A stretch of 64,000 nt of DNA from Pseudomonas sp. BSw22131 (GTDB lineage: Bacteria; Pseudomonadota; Gammaproteobacteria; Pseudomonadales; Pseudomonadaceae), in assembly GCF_026810445.1 (NCBI RefSeq), contig NZ_CP113949.1, forward strand, positions 1,860,001 to 1,924,000. The letters run 5' to 3'. The notes below the pieces were generated by a model. The model was not told the DNA's origin, did no database searches, and saw nothing but the letters and a program-made list of their open reading frames with translations. Below are positions 1 through 7,874 of the stretch, piece after piece. Both the position numbers and the translations under genes were made by a program. Positions within the stretch are counted from its first letter, which is position 1; the number at the start of each line of letters is the position of its first letter.

Positions 1-14
1 TTTCAGGTCAGCCC

Positions 15-203
15 ATGAGCACAAAATCCCCCTGCATCAGCCTCTGCAAATTCGACGAAGACCTTTGCCTGGGCTGTGGACGCACCAAGCGCGAGATCAA
101 ATCCTGGAAAAAGATGGAAAAGTCCGAGAAACGCTCGGTGCTTGCGGAATCGGCCATGCGCCTGATCAAGCTCAAAGCAGCCGGCCGGCGGAAAAAGAAG
201 TGA
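15..203 (+). CDS. DUF1289 family small cysteine-motif protein
   Basis: A 62-residue protein with the conserved DUF1289 pattern: CISLCKFDEDLCLGCGRT near the N-terminus (four cysteines, residues about 7-21), followed by a Trp-containing helix and a very basic Arg/Lys-rich tail. The cysteine spacing suggests metal binding, but no biochemical function is known for the family. The ATG follows a weak purine stretch (caggtc), and the upstream end of the window cuts off whatever precedes it. It lies about 200 bases before rluB on the same strand and may share a transcript with it. Family assignment is by recognition of the motif; function is unknown. Confidence 0.85.
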   Translation: MSTKSPCISLCKFDEDLCLGCGRTKREIKSWKKMEKSEKRSVLAESAMRLIKLKAAGRRKKK

Positions 204-311
204 GCCTGAAGTTTTCGGCTAGCCTCTGATGCGCAACGTCTGTCATGGGCGTATGATTCGCGACCTTTTGGCGATCCATACCCGCCATCAGGCTTTCAGT
301 ATTCCGCCAGC

Positions 312-374
312 GCGCCTTCTTTATTAACGCAAGAAGACGCCAGGCAACCGGGCCATGCTTTGTCGAGCATGGCC
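312..374 (+). promoter_or_regulatory. Two adjacent stem-loops in the rluB leader
   Basis: Positions 312-321 pair with 331-340 (ten pairs, one mismatch), and 351-359 pair perfectly with 366-374 (GGCCATGCT / AGCATGGCC, six-base loop). The second hairpin ends 26 bases before the rluB ATG and just upstream of its Shine-Dalgarno (gggagg). No T-run follows, so it is not a classical terminator. A regulatory or mRNA-stability role is inference. Confidence 0.5.
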
Positions 375-400
375 TGATCGACACACCGGGAGGTGCCCAG

Positions 401-1777
401 ATGAGTGACAAAGACAAGCAGGACAGCCAGGAAATCGGCCCAGCAGGCGAAAAACTGCAGAAAGTACTGGCGCGCATCGGCGTCGGTTCTCGCCGTGACG
501 TAGAGGCCTGGATCAGCCAGGGTCGCGTCAAGGTCAATGGCAAAGACGCAACCTTGGGTCAACGCGTCGACTTGCACGACGCCATTACCGTTGACGGTCG
601 CGTTATCAAGCGTGAAGAAGCCGCTGAAACCGTCCGCCGCGTAATCATGTACAACAAGCCAGACGGTGAAATCTGTACCCGCGACGACCCTGAAGGTCGC
701 CCGACGGTGTTTGATCGCCTGCCGCGCCCCAAAGAGGGCCGCTGGATCAACGTCGGTCGTCTGGACATCAACACCACCGGTTTGCTGATGTTCACCACCG
801 ATGGTGAGCTGGCCAACCGTTTGATGCACCCGTCGTTCGAAATGGACCGCGAATACGCGGTTCGCGTACGCGGCGAAGTCGACGACGACATGCTGTTGCG
901 TTTGAAGAACGGCGTGATCCTCGAAGACGGTCCTGCCCGCTTCACCGACATCCAGATAGCGCCGGGCGGCGAAGGCTTCAACCACTGGTATCACTGCGTG
1001 GTCATGGAAGGGCGTAACCGTGAGGTTCGTCGTCTGTGGGAATCCCAAGGGCTGGTGGTCAGCCGCCTGAAGCGCGTGCGCTATGGCCCGGTGTTCCTCA
1101 ATTCCGACCTGCCGATGGGCCGCTGGCGCGAAATGAGTCAGTACGAAGTCGACACCCTCAGCGCCGAAGTCGGCCTGACGCCTGTCGCCATGCCGCAGAT
1201 GAACGCCAAGACCAAGGACAAGATGGAGCGCTTGCAGCGTCAGTCGTCGCGTCCTCTCGGTAAAGGCGAGCGAGTGCGTAATGTGCGTCCTGCCAAGGAT
1301 GCAGCCGGTGCCGAACGTCCGGTGCGTGAACCACGTCCTGCTATCGGCAGCGATCGTCCGGTCCGCGAGCCGCGTCCAGCCATTGGCAGTGATCGTCCAG
1401 CTCGCGAACCGCGTGGCGAGGCGGGTGACCGTCCAGCGCGTGACCCGCGTTATGCCGTGGGCGAAAAGCGTCCTGCACGCGAGCCACGTGTGGCCGAAGG
1501 CGAACGCGTACGTCCGGCCGGCAAACCGCAGGAAGGCGGGCGCGGTCAACGCACCCCGCGTCCTCCGGTCGGTGGCCGCTCCGAAGGTCGTACCGACAGC
1601 AGCCGTGGCACGCCAGTGGCTGAGCGTCCAAGTGACATGAACAAGCGTCCCGCCAAGCCGAAGCCTTCGCGTCCGGGCATCAAGCTGGTCGATGACAAAA
1701 CGCCGTCGGGCAAGCGTCGCGGACCTCCGGCAGGTTCCGGCCAACGCCCAGGGTTTGGTCGTCGCAAGCCTGAGTGA
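401..1777 (+). CDS. rluB: 23S rRNA pseudouridine synthase RluB
   Basis: 458 residues. An S4 RNA-binding domain (about residues 17-65) precedes the RsuA/RluB-type catalytic domain, in which GRLDINTTGLL places the catalytic aspartate at residue 122. The family converts one uridine in helix 89 of 23S rRNA (2605 in E. coli) to pseudouridine during 50S assembly. After the core (ending near residue 270) comes a long Arg/Pro-rich low-complexity tail containing repeats of the type RPVREPRPAIGSD, longer than in E. coli RluB; such tails are common in Pseudomonas homologues and probably bind RNA. The start has a strong gggagg Shine-Dalgarno. A good terminator follows directly. The long antisense reading frame across this gene is a GC-rich shadow. 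Confidence 0.95.
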   Translation: MSDKDKQDSQEIGPAGEKLQKVLARIGVGSRRDVEAWISQGRVKVNGKDATLGQRVDLHDAITVDGRVIKREEAAETVRRVIMYNKPDGEICTRDDPEGRPTVFDRLPRPKEGRWINVGRLDINTTGLLMFTTDGELANRLMHPSFEMDREYAVRVRGEVDDDMLLRLKNGVILEDGPARFTDIQIAPGGEGFNHWYHCVVMEGRNREVRRLWESQGLVVSRLKRVRYGPVFLNSDLPMGRWREMSQYEVDTLSAEVGLTPVAMPQMNAKTKDKMERLQRQSSRPLGKGERVRNVRPAKDAAGAERPVREPRPAIGSDRPVREPRPAIGSDRPAREPRGEAGDRPARDPRYAVGEKRPAREPRVAEGERVRPAGKPQEGGRGQRTPRPPVGGRSEGRTDSSRGTPVAERPSDMNKRPAKPKPSRPGIKLVDDKTPSGKRRGPPAGSGQRPGFGRRKPE

Positions 1778-1795
1778 TGTTTGCTTGAAGTAAAA

Positions 1796-1827
1796 AACGC
1801 CAGTCAGTGACTGGCGTTTTTTTTTTG
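1796..1827 (+). terminator. Rho-independent terminator of rluB
   Basis: ACGCCAGTCA and TGACTGGCGT form a perfect ten-pair stem immediately followed by a run of T residues, 19 bases after the rluB stop codon. Confidence 0.9.
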
Positions 1828-1888
1828 CTGCAGCTTTGCGGGCAAGTCGGAACGTCGCCCGCTCATTGCATCAGAAGCACGGTGATAT

Positions 1889-2867
1889 TTACGCGCTCGT
1901 CGCCAGATTGAACTGCCCGTCGAACACCACGCGCTTGTCCACGGCCAGAGTGCCACTGTTGAAAATCAGATCCAGATGATGACTGCCCTTGGCGCCGCCT
2001 CCCAGCCCAAGGTGCAGACCGCAATGGCGTTCCTCGAACCCGGCATTGCGCGCATACAACTGGGTTACCCCCCTCATTGGTGCCAATGCCCAATTCCTCG
2101 ACTTTTCGGTTTGAGGGGTTGGCGTTCAGGTATTTGGTGAAGTCATGTTCTAGCCCCGGTACTTCGGTGGCGATGCGCGTGATGGTCGAATTCTCTATCC
2201 ACAGTTCCAACGGTGTTTCGATGATCCCGTATTTGCGTGCAAACGGAATCGTGCTCAAGAACGTCCCGACAAACTTCACGTGGCCATTGATGGACTCACT
2301 GTGTGTCGCGATTTCTCCCGGCGCCAGATCGTAATTGCCCACGCCGTTGATGTTGGTCCACTTCTTCAATTCACGCAGCGGCACTTCAAAATAAGAGCCG
2401 CTCTTGTCACTGAAGCTAAGGGTTTGGCCTTGGTTCATGTTGTCGATCAGTGCGGCATTCAGCCCGGCAATTCGCTGCGGTGAAACACTAAAGGTATCGT
2501 AGAAATAGCGTCCATAATCCTTGAACAAAAGGGATTTTTTCCAGTGTTCCGACATGACTCCCTGCAGCGCGCGGATGAACGTCGGGCCTTCAGCGGTAGG
2601 GTTGGGCAGGGTCGAAGCATCGTAGAACAACACGTAAAGATCGGCCTGGGTGATGGCCGTGGCCAGCTGTTCGATGGGCGTTGTATCAAGGCCCAAGGCG
2701 GTGAAATGAAACGTGTCGCTGAGTGAAGCGGTTTCGATGATGTTGCCCACCATCGCGGTGTAGCTGTCGGTGTGGCCCAGCAGCACCTTGGGCTGCGGCA
2801 GACCCTCGACGGCCGGGTGATGGTGCAGGTAGTAGAGAAAGTGCTCGATGGCGCTAATCTGTTCCAT
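1889..2867 (-). pseudogene. M29-aminopeptidase-like protein, frameshifted in a G-run
   Basis: Reads from ATG at 2867 (aaggga Shine-Dalgarno) in one frame to about 2070, where a run of six G (six C on the plus strand, about 2068-2073) shifts the frame; with one G fewer it continues through VTQLYARNAGFEERH to a stop at 1889, giving about 325 residues. Without correction the tail is an unrelated Arg-rich sequence ending at 1863. The restored protein resembles the M29 metallopeptidase fold: a PGE motif, GIGTNEG, LHLGLG and HLDLIF match the regions that carry metal ligands in that family. M29-fold proteins also occur as peptide-binding or modifying factors in crocagin biosynthesis (CgnB/CgnE) and as the dioxygenase NicX. 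It lies 71 bases behind a 45-residue peptide gene on the same strand. Whether the shift is a true mutation, a sequencing error or phase variation cannot be decided here. Confidence 0.7.
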
Positions 2868-2938
2868 TGATCCATTCCCTTGCGAAAACTGGAAACAAAA
2901 AAGGCAGACACGTTAGCCGCGCCTGCCCTCGGGTTGCC

Positions 2939-3076
2939 TTAGAACGGCCACATGGCCGTGCCGAATGGCACGACGGCATCGGCTTTCATCATCTCAACCG
3001 CAGCGTCGTGTGTCGGTGCTTCAAACCAGTCGTCCAGTTGCAGTTCTTCTTCCAGGGTTTGTTCTACAGATTGCAT
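2939..3076 (-). CDS. 45-residue peptide, possible precursor of a modified peptide
   Basis: The start at 3076 has a well placed Shine-Dalgarno (caggag, eight bases upstream). The product begins MQSVEQTLEEELQLDDWFEA, an acidic leader-like region, and ends with a hydrophobic, aromatic stretch VVPFGTAMWPF containing two PF dipeptides. An acidic helical leader with a short distinctive C-terminal core, next to a gene for an M29-like protein, is the layout expected of a ribosomally made and modified peptide. There is no signal peptide and no cysteine. I do not recognise the family; the precursor role is inference from size, composition and context. An upstream in-frame extension to 3145 lacks a ribosome binding site. 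Confidence 0.6.
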   Translation of the reverse strand: MQSVEQTLEEELQLDDWFEAPTHDAAVEMMKADAVVPFGTAMWPF

Positions 3077-3595
3077 AGGGTAAATCTCCTGAGAATTACG
3101 TACTTGCCGAAAGCGACGGATCAATCGCAATGAGTGATTCGTCATGGAAGCACGCTGACCTTCGTGGTCAGCAAGCGATAGAAAAACTAGGTCAATCGTC
3201 CCGTGTCTGCAACGGCTTTTTCAGCGGCTGCGCACTGGCATTTCGCCCAAGATAGAAAAAATTCGAGGATTAACAACGGGCGTTCAGCGGCGATTTTTTT
3301 TAATTTTTTCTGACAGTTTTATGTCGGTCCACCCAAATCGAGTCCCGTTGCGATCACTGGCCTCTGACGGTTTTGGTGGGTTTGTCGGTGTTTTAAAAGG
3401 CTTTGAACTGACGTCTCAGACAGCTTTTCGGCGGGCAACTCGTCGCCTGAGCGGTGTACAATGCGCGTCGTTTTTTCTGTGATCACTGGACGTACCGACG
3501 TCAACCCGTTCGGGATTATCCACCCCGTTGCACTCCGCCACGTCATGAGCGTGTCGGGTTCGATTCCGTCGCAGAAAAAAACAAGGTGCCATTTT
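3077..3595. other. Intergenic region before the permease and the peptide gene
   Basis: Divergent promoter region of about 520 bases. It holds a perfect seven-pair hairpin (GCTGACC 3154-3160, GGTCAGC 3166-3172), an AT-rich block around 3290-3310, and a possible -10 (TACAAT, near 3458) for the plus strand. No gene was found. Confidence 0.5.
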
Positions 3596-5020
3596 ATGAG
3601 CGAGCATATGCCCCCTTCCGGTGAGTTGAAGCGTGGCCTGAAAAACCGTCACATCCAGCTGATTGCCCTTGGCGGGGCCATTGGTACGGGGTTGTTCCTG
3701 GGGTCGGCCGGCGTCCTCAAATCGGCGGGTCCGTCGATGATTCTGGGCTATGCGCTCTGCGGCTTCATCGCCTTCATGATCATGCGCCAGCTCGGTGAAA
3801 TGATCGTCGAAGAGCCGGTGGCCGGGTCGTTCAGCCATTTCGCGCACAAGTACTGGGGCGGTTTCGCCGGGTTTCTGTCGGGCTGGAATTGCTGGGTGCT
3901 GTACATCCTGGTGGGCATGTCGGAACTGACTGCGGTTGGCAAGTACGTGCACTACTGGTGGCCGGAAATTCCGACCTGGGCGTCGGCCGCTGTGTTTTTC
4001 GTAATGATCAACGTCATCAACCTCGCCAACGTCAAAGTCTTCGGTGAGGCGGAGTTCTGGTTTGCGATCATTAAGGTCGTGGCCATCCTCGGGATGATTG
4101 CGCTCGGCAGTTACCTGCTGGTGAGTGGCGGCGGCGGTCCGCAGGCATCGATCACTAACCTCTGGGACCACGGCGGCTTTTTCCCCCATGGCATCAGCGG
4201 GCTGGTAATGGCGCTGGCGTTTATCATGTTTTCCTTCGGTGGCCTGGAGATGCTCGGTTTCACCGCTGCTGAGGCCGACCAGCCGAAAGTCATCATTCCC
4301 AAAGCGATCAATCAGGTTATTTACCGGATCCTGATTTTCTATATTGGGTCGCTGGTGGTGTTGCTGTCGTTGACCCCGTGGGACGCGCTGCTGGACACCC
4401 TCAATGCATCGGGCGACTCGTACAGCGGCAGCCCGTTCGTGCAGGTGTTCTCGATGCTGGGTAGCACCACCGCCGCGCATATCCTCAATTTCGTGGTCTT
4501 GACTGCGGCGCTGTCGGTCTATAACAGCGGCACGTATTGCAACGCGCGGATGCTGTTTGGCATGGCCGAGCAGGGCGATGCGCCCCAAGCGCTTGCGCGT
4601 GTCGACAGCCGTGGCGTGCCAGTGCGCGCGATCATGGTGTCGGCGGCGGTGACGGTAATTGCCGTGCTGCTCAACTACCTGATCCCGCAGAATGCGCTGG
4701 AACTGTTGATGTCACTGGTGGTGGCTACGCTGGTGATCAACTGGGCAATGATCAGTTACTCGCATCTGAAGTTTCGGCAGCACCTGAATCGCACGCATCA
4801 GGTGCCGCTGTTCAAGGCGCTGTGGTATCCGGTGGGAAATTACATCTGCCTGGCCTTTGTGGCGTTGATCCTGGTGATCATGCTGATGATCCCCGGGGTT
4901 CGTGTGTCGGTGTTCGCGATTCCGGTGTGGCTGCTGGTGATGTGGGGGTTCTTCATGCTCAAGACCAGACGCCTCGCCGCCAACCAGTCCATGGCGCAGC
5001 GCACCTCGATCATCAAGTGA
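3596..5020 (+). CDS. aroP: Aromatic amino acid permease, AroP type
   Basis: 474 residues of the amino acid-polyamine-organocation superfamily (AAT family): a hydrophilic N-terminus (ELKRGLKNRHIQLIALGG), the conserved glycine-rich first helix GGAIGTGLFLGSA, and about 12 membrane helices. It imports phenylalanine, tyrosine or tryptophan by proton symport if the AroP/PheP assignment is right; GabP- or LysP-like specificity cannot be excluded from motifs alone. The start at 3596 has an aaggtg Shine-Dalgarno; the long upstream extension of the open frame lacks one and would disrupt the usual N-terminus. The phenylalanine catabolic genes lie about 3 kb downstream, which supports an aromatic substrate. 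Confidence 0.85.
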   Translation: MSEHMPPSGELKRGLKNRHIQLIALGGAIGTGLFLGSAGVLKSAGPSMILGYALCGFIAFMIMRQLGEMIVEEPVAGSFSHFAHKYWGGFAGFLSGWNCWVLYILVGMSELTAVGKYVHYWWPEIPTWASAAVFFVMINVINLANVKVFGEAEFWFAIIKVVAILGMIALGSYLLVSGGGGPQASITNLWDHGGFFPHGISGLVMALAFIMFSFGGLEMLGFTAAEADQPKVIIPKAINQVIYRILIFYIGSLVVLLSLTPWDALLDTLNASGDSYSGSPFVQVFSMLGSTTAAHILNFVVLTAALSVYNSGTYCNARMLFGMAEQGDAPQALARVDSRGVPVRAIMVSAAVTVIAVLLNYLIPQNALELLMSLVVATLVINWAMISYSHLKFRQHLNRTHQVPLFKALWYPVGNYICLAFVALILVIMLMIPGVRVSVFAIPVWLLVMWGFFMLKTRRLAANQSMAQRTSIIK

Positions 5021-5066
5021 GCCAGACGCCGCTGATCGACGGATAAAAATGGGTGGTTGAGGGTTG

Positions 5067-5157
5067 TGGTGGGAGGGAGCTTGCTGGCGAATTGGTCTTT
5101 TCGGCACACAGTCGGGTCCGATGTACCGGCCTGTCGCGAGCAAGCTCCCTCCCACAG
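5067..5157. repeat. REP palindrome pair
   Basis: Inverted copies of gtgggagggagcttgctggc and its complement (gcgagcaagctccctcccac) flank about 50 bases. The same family recurs at 7757-7848. Confidence 0.85.
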
Positions 5158-5211
5158 TTTCAAGTTCCAGGCAGATATTGAGTTGTTAATTTCAGAGCGT
5201 CGTAAGTCCCC

Positions 5212-5625
5212 ATGCTGATCATCTCCAACAACGTGCACCTGCCGGACGCTGAGGTCGAACTCACCGCGATTCGTGCACAGGGTGCGGGCGGTCAGAACGT
5301 CAACAAGGTGTCCAGCGCGATGCATCTGCGCTTCGACATCAACGCCTCGTCGTTGCCGCCGTTCTACAAGGAGCGGCTACTGGCCCTTCGCGACAGTCGC
5401 ATCACCAGCGACGGCGTAATCATCATCAAGGCGCAGCAATACCGTACGCAGGAGCAGAACCGTGCCGATGCGTTGGAGCGTTTGAGTGAGCTGATCGTCA
5501 ATGCGGGAAAGGTCGAGAAAAAGCGCCGCCCGACCAAGCCCACCCTGGGCTCCAAGACCCGCAGGCTGGAGTCGAAAACCAAGCGCGGGTCTATCAAGGC
5601 CGGGCGCGGCAAAGTCGACTTCTAA
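5212..5625 (+). CDS. arfB: Alternative ribosome rescue factor ArfB
   Basis: 137 residues with the class I release factor motif [13 protein letters not shown]; the catalytic GGQ is at residues 26-28. The C-terminus is a Lys/Arg-rich tail ([12 protein letters not shown] onwards) that in ArfB (YaeJ) enters the empty mRNA channel of stalled ribosomes. It hydrolyses peptidyl-tRNA on ribosomes lacking a stop codon. The length matches E. coli ArfB and is far shorter than RF1/RF2. It stands alone between a REP pair and a convergent MFS gene. Confidence 0.95.
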   Translation: MLIISNNVHLPDAEVELTAIRAQGAGGQNVNKVSSAMHLRFDINASSLPPFYKERLLALRDSRITSDGVIIIKAQQYRTQEQNRADALERLSELIVNAGKVEKKRRPTKPTLGSKTRRLESKTKRGSIKAGRGKVDF

Positions 5626-5702
5626 CGCCGCTCGCGGGATCACGACCCCGCGAATGAATTCGCGGCTACAGATTGCAGCCTCCATCCAGAAATGTCCCGG
5701 TT

Positions 5703-5736
5703 CTGTAGGAGCCAACGTGTTGGCGAAGCGACGTCA
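5703..5736. repeat. Single REP-like half element
   Basis: tgtaggagccaacgtgttgg at 5705-5724, followed by cgaagc, matches the second REP family of this window (tgtaggagcg...). It lies between the convergent arfB and MFS genes. Confidence 0.6.
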
Positions 5737-5797
5737 AGGGTGAATCAGTGCATGGGCCGCGCCGGCTAGCCTCCGAGCCAGAATCAAAAGCCAGGCT

Positions 5798-7009
5798 TCA
5801 CACCGCAACTTTCTCGTGGATCACTTTCGATTGTTTATAGAGATACACGCTCAGCCCCAGACCACTGAGCGCCGCCAGCGCCGCGAACAGAAAAATCGAC
5901 GCAAAGCCAAAGCCTGCCGCCACAGCACCTGCCACGGGGCCGGTAATCCCCAGTGACAGATCGATGAACAGCGAGTAAGCCCCGACCGCTGCGCCACGGC
6001 TGGCCGCCGGCACGAGGTTCACGGCCTCGACCCCCAGCGCCGGAAACACCAGTGAGAAACCAAAGCCGGTCAACGCAGCGCCCGCCAGCGCCAAGTTAGG
6101 GTTGGGCGCCAGCCACAGCAGCAACAGCCCCAGCACTTCCACGGACAAGCAGACGATCGCCACACGAAAGCCGCCCAGGCGGTTGATCATGTTGCCGAAC
6201 AGCAGCCGCGCGCCGATGAAGCAGGCACCGAACAGGCTCAGGCACAGCACGGCGTTGGGCCAGCTGTGGCTGGCGTAATACAAGGTGATGAAGGTTGCGA
6301 TGGTGCCGAAGCCAATCGACCCCAGCGCCAGCCCGGTGCCGTGCGGCAACACCAGACCGAGCACATGCATGAAAGGCATGCGCTCGCCGTGGACGATAGG
6401 CGCGGCAGTTTTCTTCCAGGCCAGCGAGATGCCCAGACCTGCCAGCAGAATGATGCTGACCCCCATGCTCCACAGCCCCAGGCCGTTGACCAGAAACACA
6501 CCCAGCGGCGCGCCAATCGCCAGTGCGCCATAACTGGCGATGCCGTTCCAGGAAATCACCTTGGCGGTGTTTTGCGAGCCAACCCGACCGATTCCCCAGC
6601 CAATCGAACCCGATCCCACCAGGCTTTCTGCGCTGCCCAACACCAGCCGCCCAATGAATAGACTGACCAGGCTCATCGTCGGCCAGCTTTCCAGTATGTC
6701 TGCCAGCAGCATGAACACGCCGCTGAGCCCGCAGCCGGCAAGACCAATGAGCACGGCCTTTTTGCTGCCGTGGTTGTCGATGATCCGGCTGGCGTAAGGG
6801 CGGCTCAGTAACGTAGCGAGGTACTGAACACTGATCACCAGACCCGCGGCGATGGCGCCGAAGCCAAGGTCCGTGTGGACATAGCCCGGCAGCACGGCAA
6901 GCGGGATGCCGATATTCAGGTAGCCGATGAACGTGAACAGGACAATCGAAACGACCTGCAGCGTGATCGCCATAGGGCGTTGTGTTTCGGCGCGTGAAGC
7001 GTCTGGCAT
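5798..7009 (-). CDS. MFS transporter, YhhS/YfcJ-like
   Basis: 403 residues from ATG at 7009, about 12 membrane helices. The N-terminal region [20 protein letters not shown] and [19 protein letters not shown] closely follow the pattern of E. coli YfcJ/YhhS (UPF0226), a branch of sugar-efflux-type major facilitators. The loop 2-3 motif is [18 protein letters not shown]. Substrate unknown; YhhS has been linked to glyphosate and arabinose efflux in E. coli. A longer TTG start at 7075 has no ribosome binding site. It is transcribed convergently with arfB. Confidence 0.8.
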   Translation of the reverse strand: MPDASRAETQRPMAITLQVVSIVLFTFIGYLNIGIPLAVLPGYVHTDLGFGAIAAGLVISVQYLATLLSRPYASRIIDNHGSKKAVLIGLAGCGLSGVFMLLADILESWPTMSLVSLFIGRLVLGSAESLVGSGSIGWGIGRVGSQNTAKVISWNGIASYGALAIGAPLGVFLVNGLGLWSMGVSIILLAGLGISLAWKKTAAPIVHGERMPFMHVLGLVLPHGTGLALGSIGFGTIATFITLYYASHSWPNAVLCLSLFGACFIGARLLFGNMINRLGGFRVAIVCLSVEVLGLLLLWLAPNPNLALAGAALTGFGFSLVFPALGVEAVNLVPAASRGAAVGAYSLFIDLSLGITGPVAGAVAAGFGFASIFLFAALAALSGLGLSVYLYKQSKVIHEKVAV

Positions 7010-7194
7010 GGTATCAATCCGGGATGACGACAAAGGGGTAAGGCGAGGGGTTGCGAGTTTAGCGTAGACGCTCAACGTGCATGTGATGCGTCCATCGTAG
7101 CGAGGGTTTCAAACGGATGGCAGGGCGAGACCTTACAGCAGCGAAACATATGACACTCAGCGGGATGGAGGCGGGAGTGGGCTTATCCACAGCG

Positions 7195-7386
7195 TTACTT
7201 TTTCAAAGATGCATCCACAGGTGCGACCAGCTGGGTGGTGACCAGCGCGGCCAGCGCGTTTTCCTGGGTACCAAAGCGAGCGAGCAGGGCGTTCTGTTTT
7301 TCGGGGCTAAGGCGTGTCCAGATGTCGATCATCTTTTCGGCGGTGCCGATCAGGGCCTGGGCTTGTGTTTCGGTGAAGTCAGTCAT
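7195..7386 (-). CDS. Small conserved protein of 63 residues
   Basis: The product MTDFTETQAQALIGTAEKMI continues as a predicted all-helical, soluble, alanine-rich protein. The ATG at 7386 is preceded by a gagg element; an upstream ATG at 7404 adds six residues. I do not recognise a domain. It lies behind a 45-residue gene on the same strand with a large hairpin in between. It is likely a real gene because of its regular amphipathic composition, but it has no assignable function. Confidence 0.6.
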   Translation of the reverse strand: MTDFTETQAQALIGTAEKMIDIWTRLSPEKQNALLARFGTQENALAALVTTQLVAPVDASLKK

Positions 7387-7403
7387 GGGAGGGGCCTCGA
7401 ACA

Positions 7404-7456
7404 TTTCAGCCCTTATGGAAATACACCTCGAAGACGCTCTTCCATAGGGGCTGAAA
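7404..7456. repeat. Large hairpin, 17-base arms
   Basis: 7404-7420 and 7440-7456 are inverted copies with one mismatch and a 19-base loop (TTTCAGCCCTTATGGAA / TTCCATAGGGGCTGAAA). It overlaps the region just upstream of the 63-residue gene. No T-run follows on either strand. Confidence 0.75.
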
Positions 7457-7484
7457 AAATCAACCGTTAGCGTCGGCGTGAGCC

Positions 7485-7622
7485 TCAGCGACGGTTTTTT
7501 GCTGTTTTGCCTGAATCAGTCTTGGCACCTGCTTTCATCTCGATCGGCTGACCGAGTTCCTGGCGGGCTGCAGCGCTTTGCTGGGGTGTGCTTGGGAAGG
7601 GGAAGTTTGGGATTTCATGCAT
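7485..7622 (-). CDS. Small Pro/Gln-rich protein of 45 residues
   Basis: Starts ATGCATGAAATC at 7622 with a strong gaggag Shine-Dalgarno eight bases upstream, and ends at a TGA at 7485-7487. The product begins MHEIPNFPFPSTPQQSAAAR and ends in the basic stretch KTDSGKTAKNRR. No domain is recognised, and no signal peptide or membrane segment is present. A perfect 11-base inverted repeat lies about 80 bases upstream of the start, suggesting a regulated promoter. The call rests on the ribosome binding site and position. Confidence 0.5.
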   Translation of the reverse strand: MHEIPNFPFPSTPQQSAAARQELGQPIEMKAGAKTDSGKTAKNRR

Positions 7623-7698
7623 CGTCGTCGCTCCTCACAAGTGTTGACTGCCCAATGGGCAGCACGTCTGAAAACGCAGGGTGAGGATACAGCACAAA

Positions 7699-7738
7699 AA
7701 ATGACAAACAGACTTTTAATGTGACCCGTTTGTCATTT
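7699..7738. promoter_or_regulatory. Perfect 11-base inverted repeat, possible operator
   Basis: AAATGACAAAC (7699-7709) and GTTTGTCATTT (7728-7738) are exact inverted copies separated by 18 bases. It lies upstream of the 45-residue gene (minus strand). The arms are too far apart for a tight hairpin and suit a protein binding two half-sites. The binding protein is unknown. Confidence 0.5.
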
Positions 7739-7756
7739 CACGCGGATGTTTCATGT

Positions 7757-7848
7757 CGTGGGAGGGAGCTTGCTCGCGGTGGGCCGTTACATCCGCCAGA
7801 TTTTCTCCGGCTGGGTTATCGAATCGCGAGCAAGCTCCCTCCCACAGG
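7757..7848. repeat. REP palindrome pair
   Basis: gtgggagggagcttgctcgc and its inverted copy gcgagcaagctccctcccac, about 50 bases apart, just downstream of phhC. Same family as 5067-5157. Confidence 0.85.
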
Positions 7849-7874
7849 TTCAGCGCCAATTCTAATATCTGTAC

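Noticed and set aside
296..1744. 482-codon frame antisense to rluB
   Set aside because: GC-rich shadow frame; composition is Arg/His/Thr-rich with no domain, and rluB is certain.
3530..3580. tRNA-like GGGTTCGATTCCG before the permease gene
   Set aside because: The flanking bases cannot form a T-stem, and no acceptor or anticodon arm is present.
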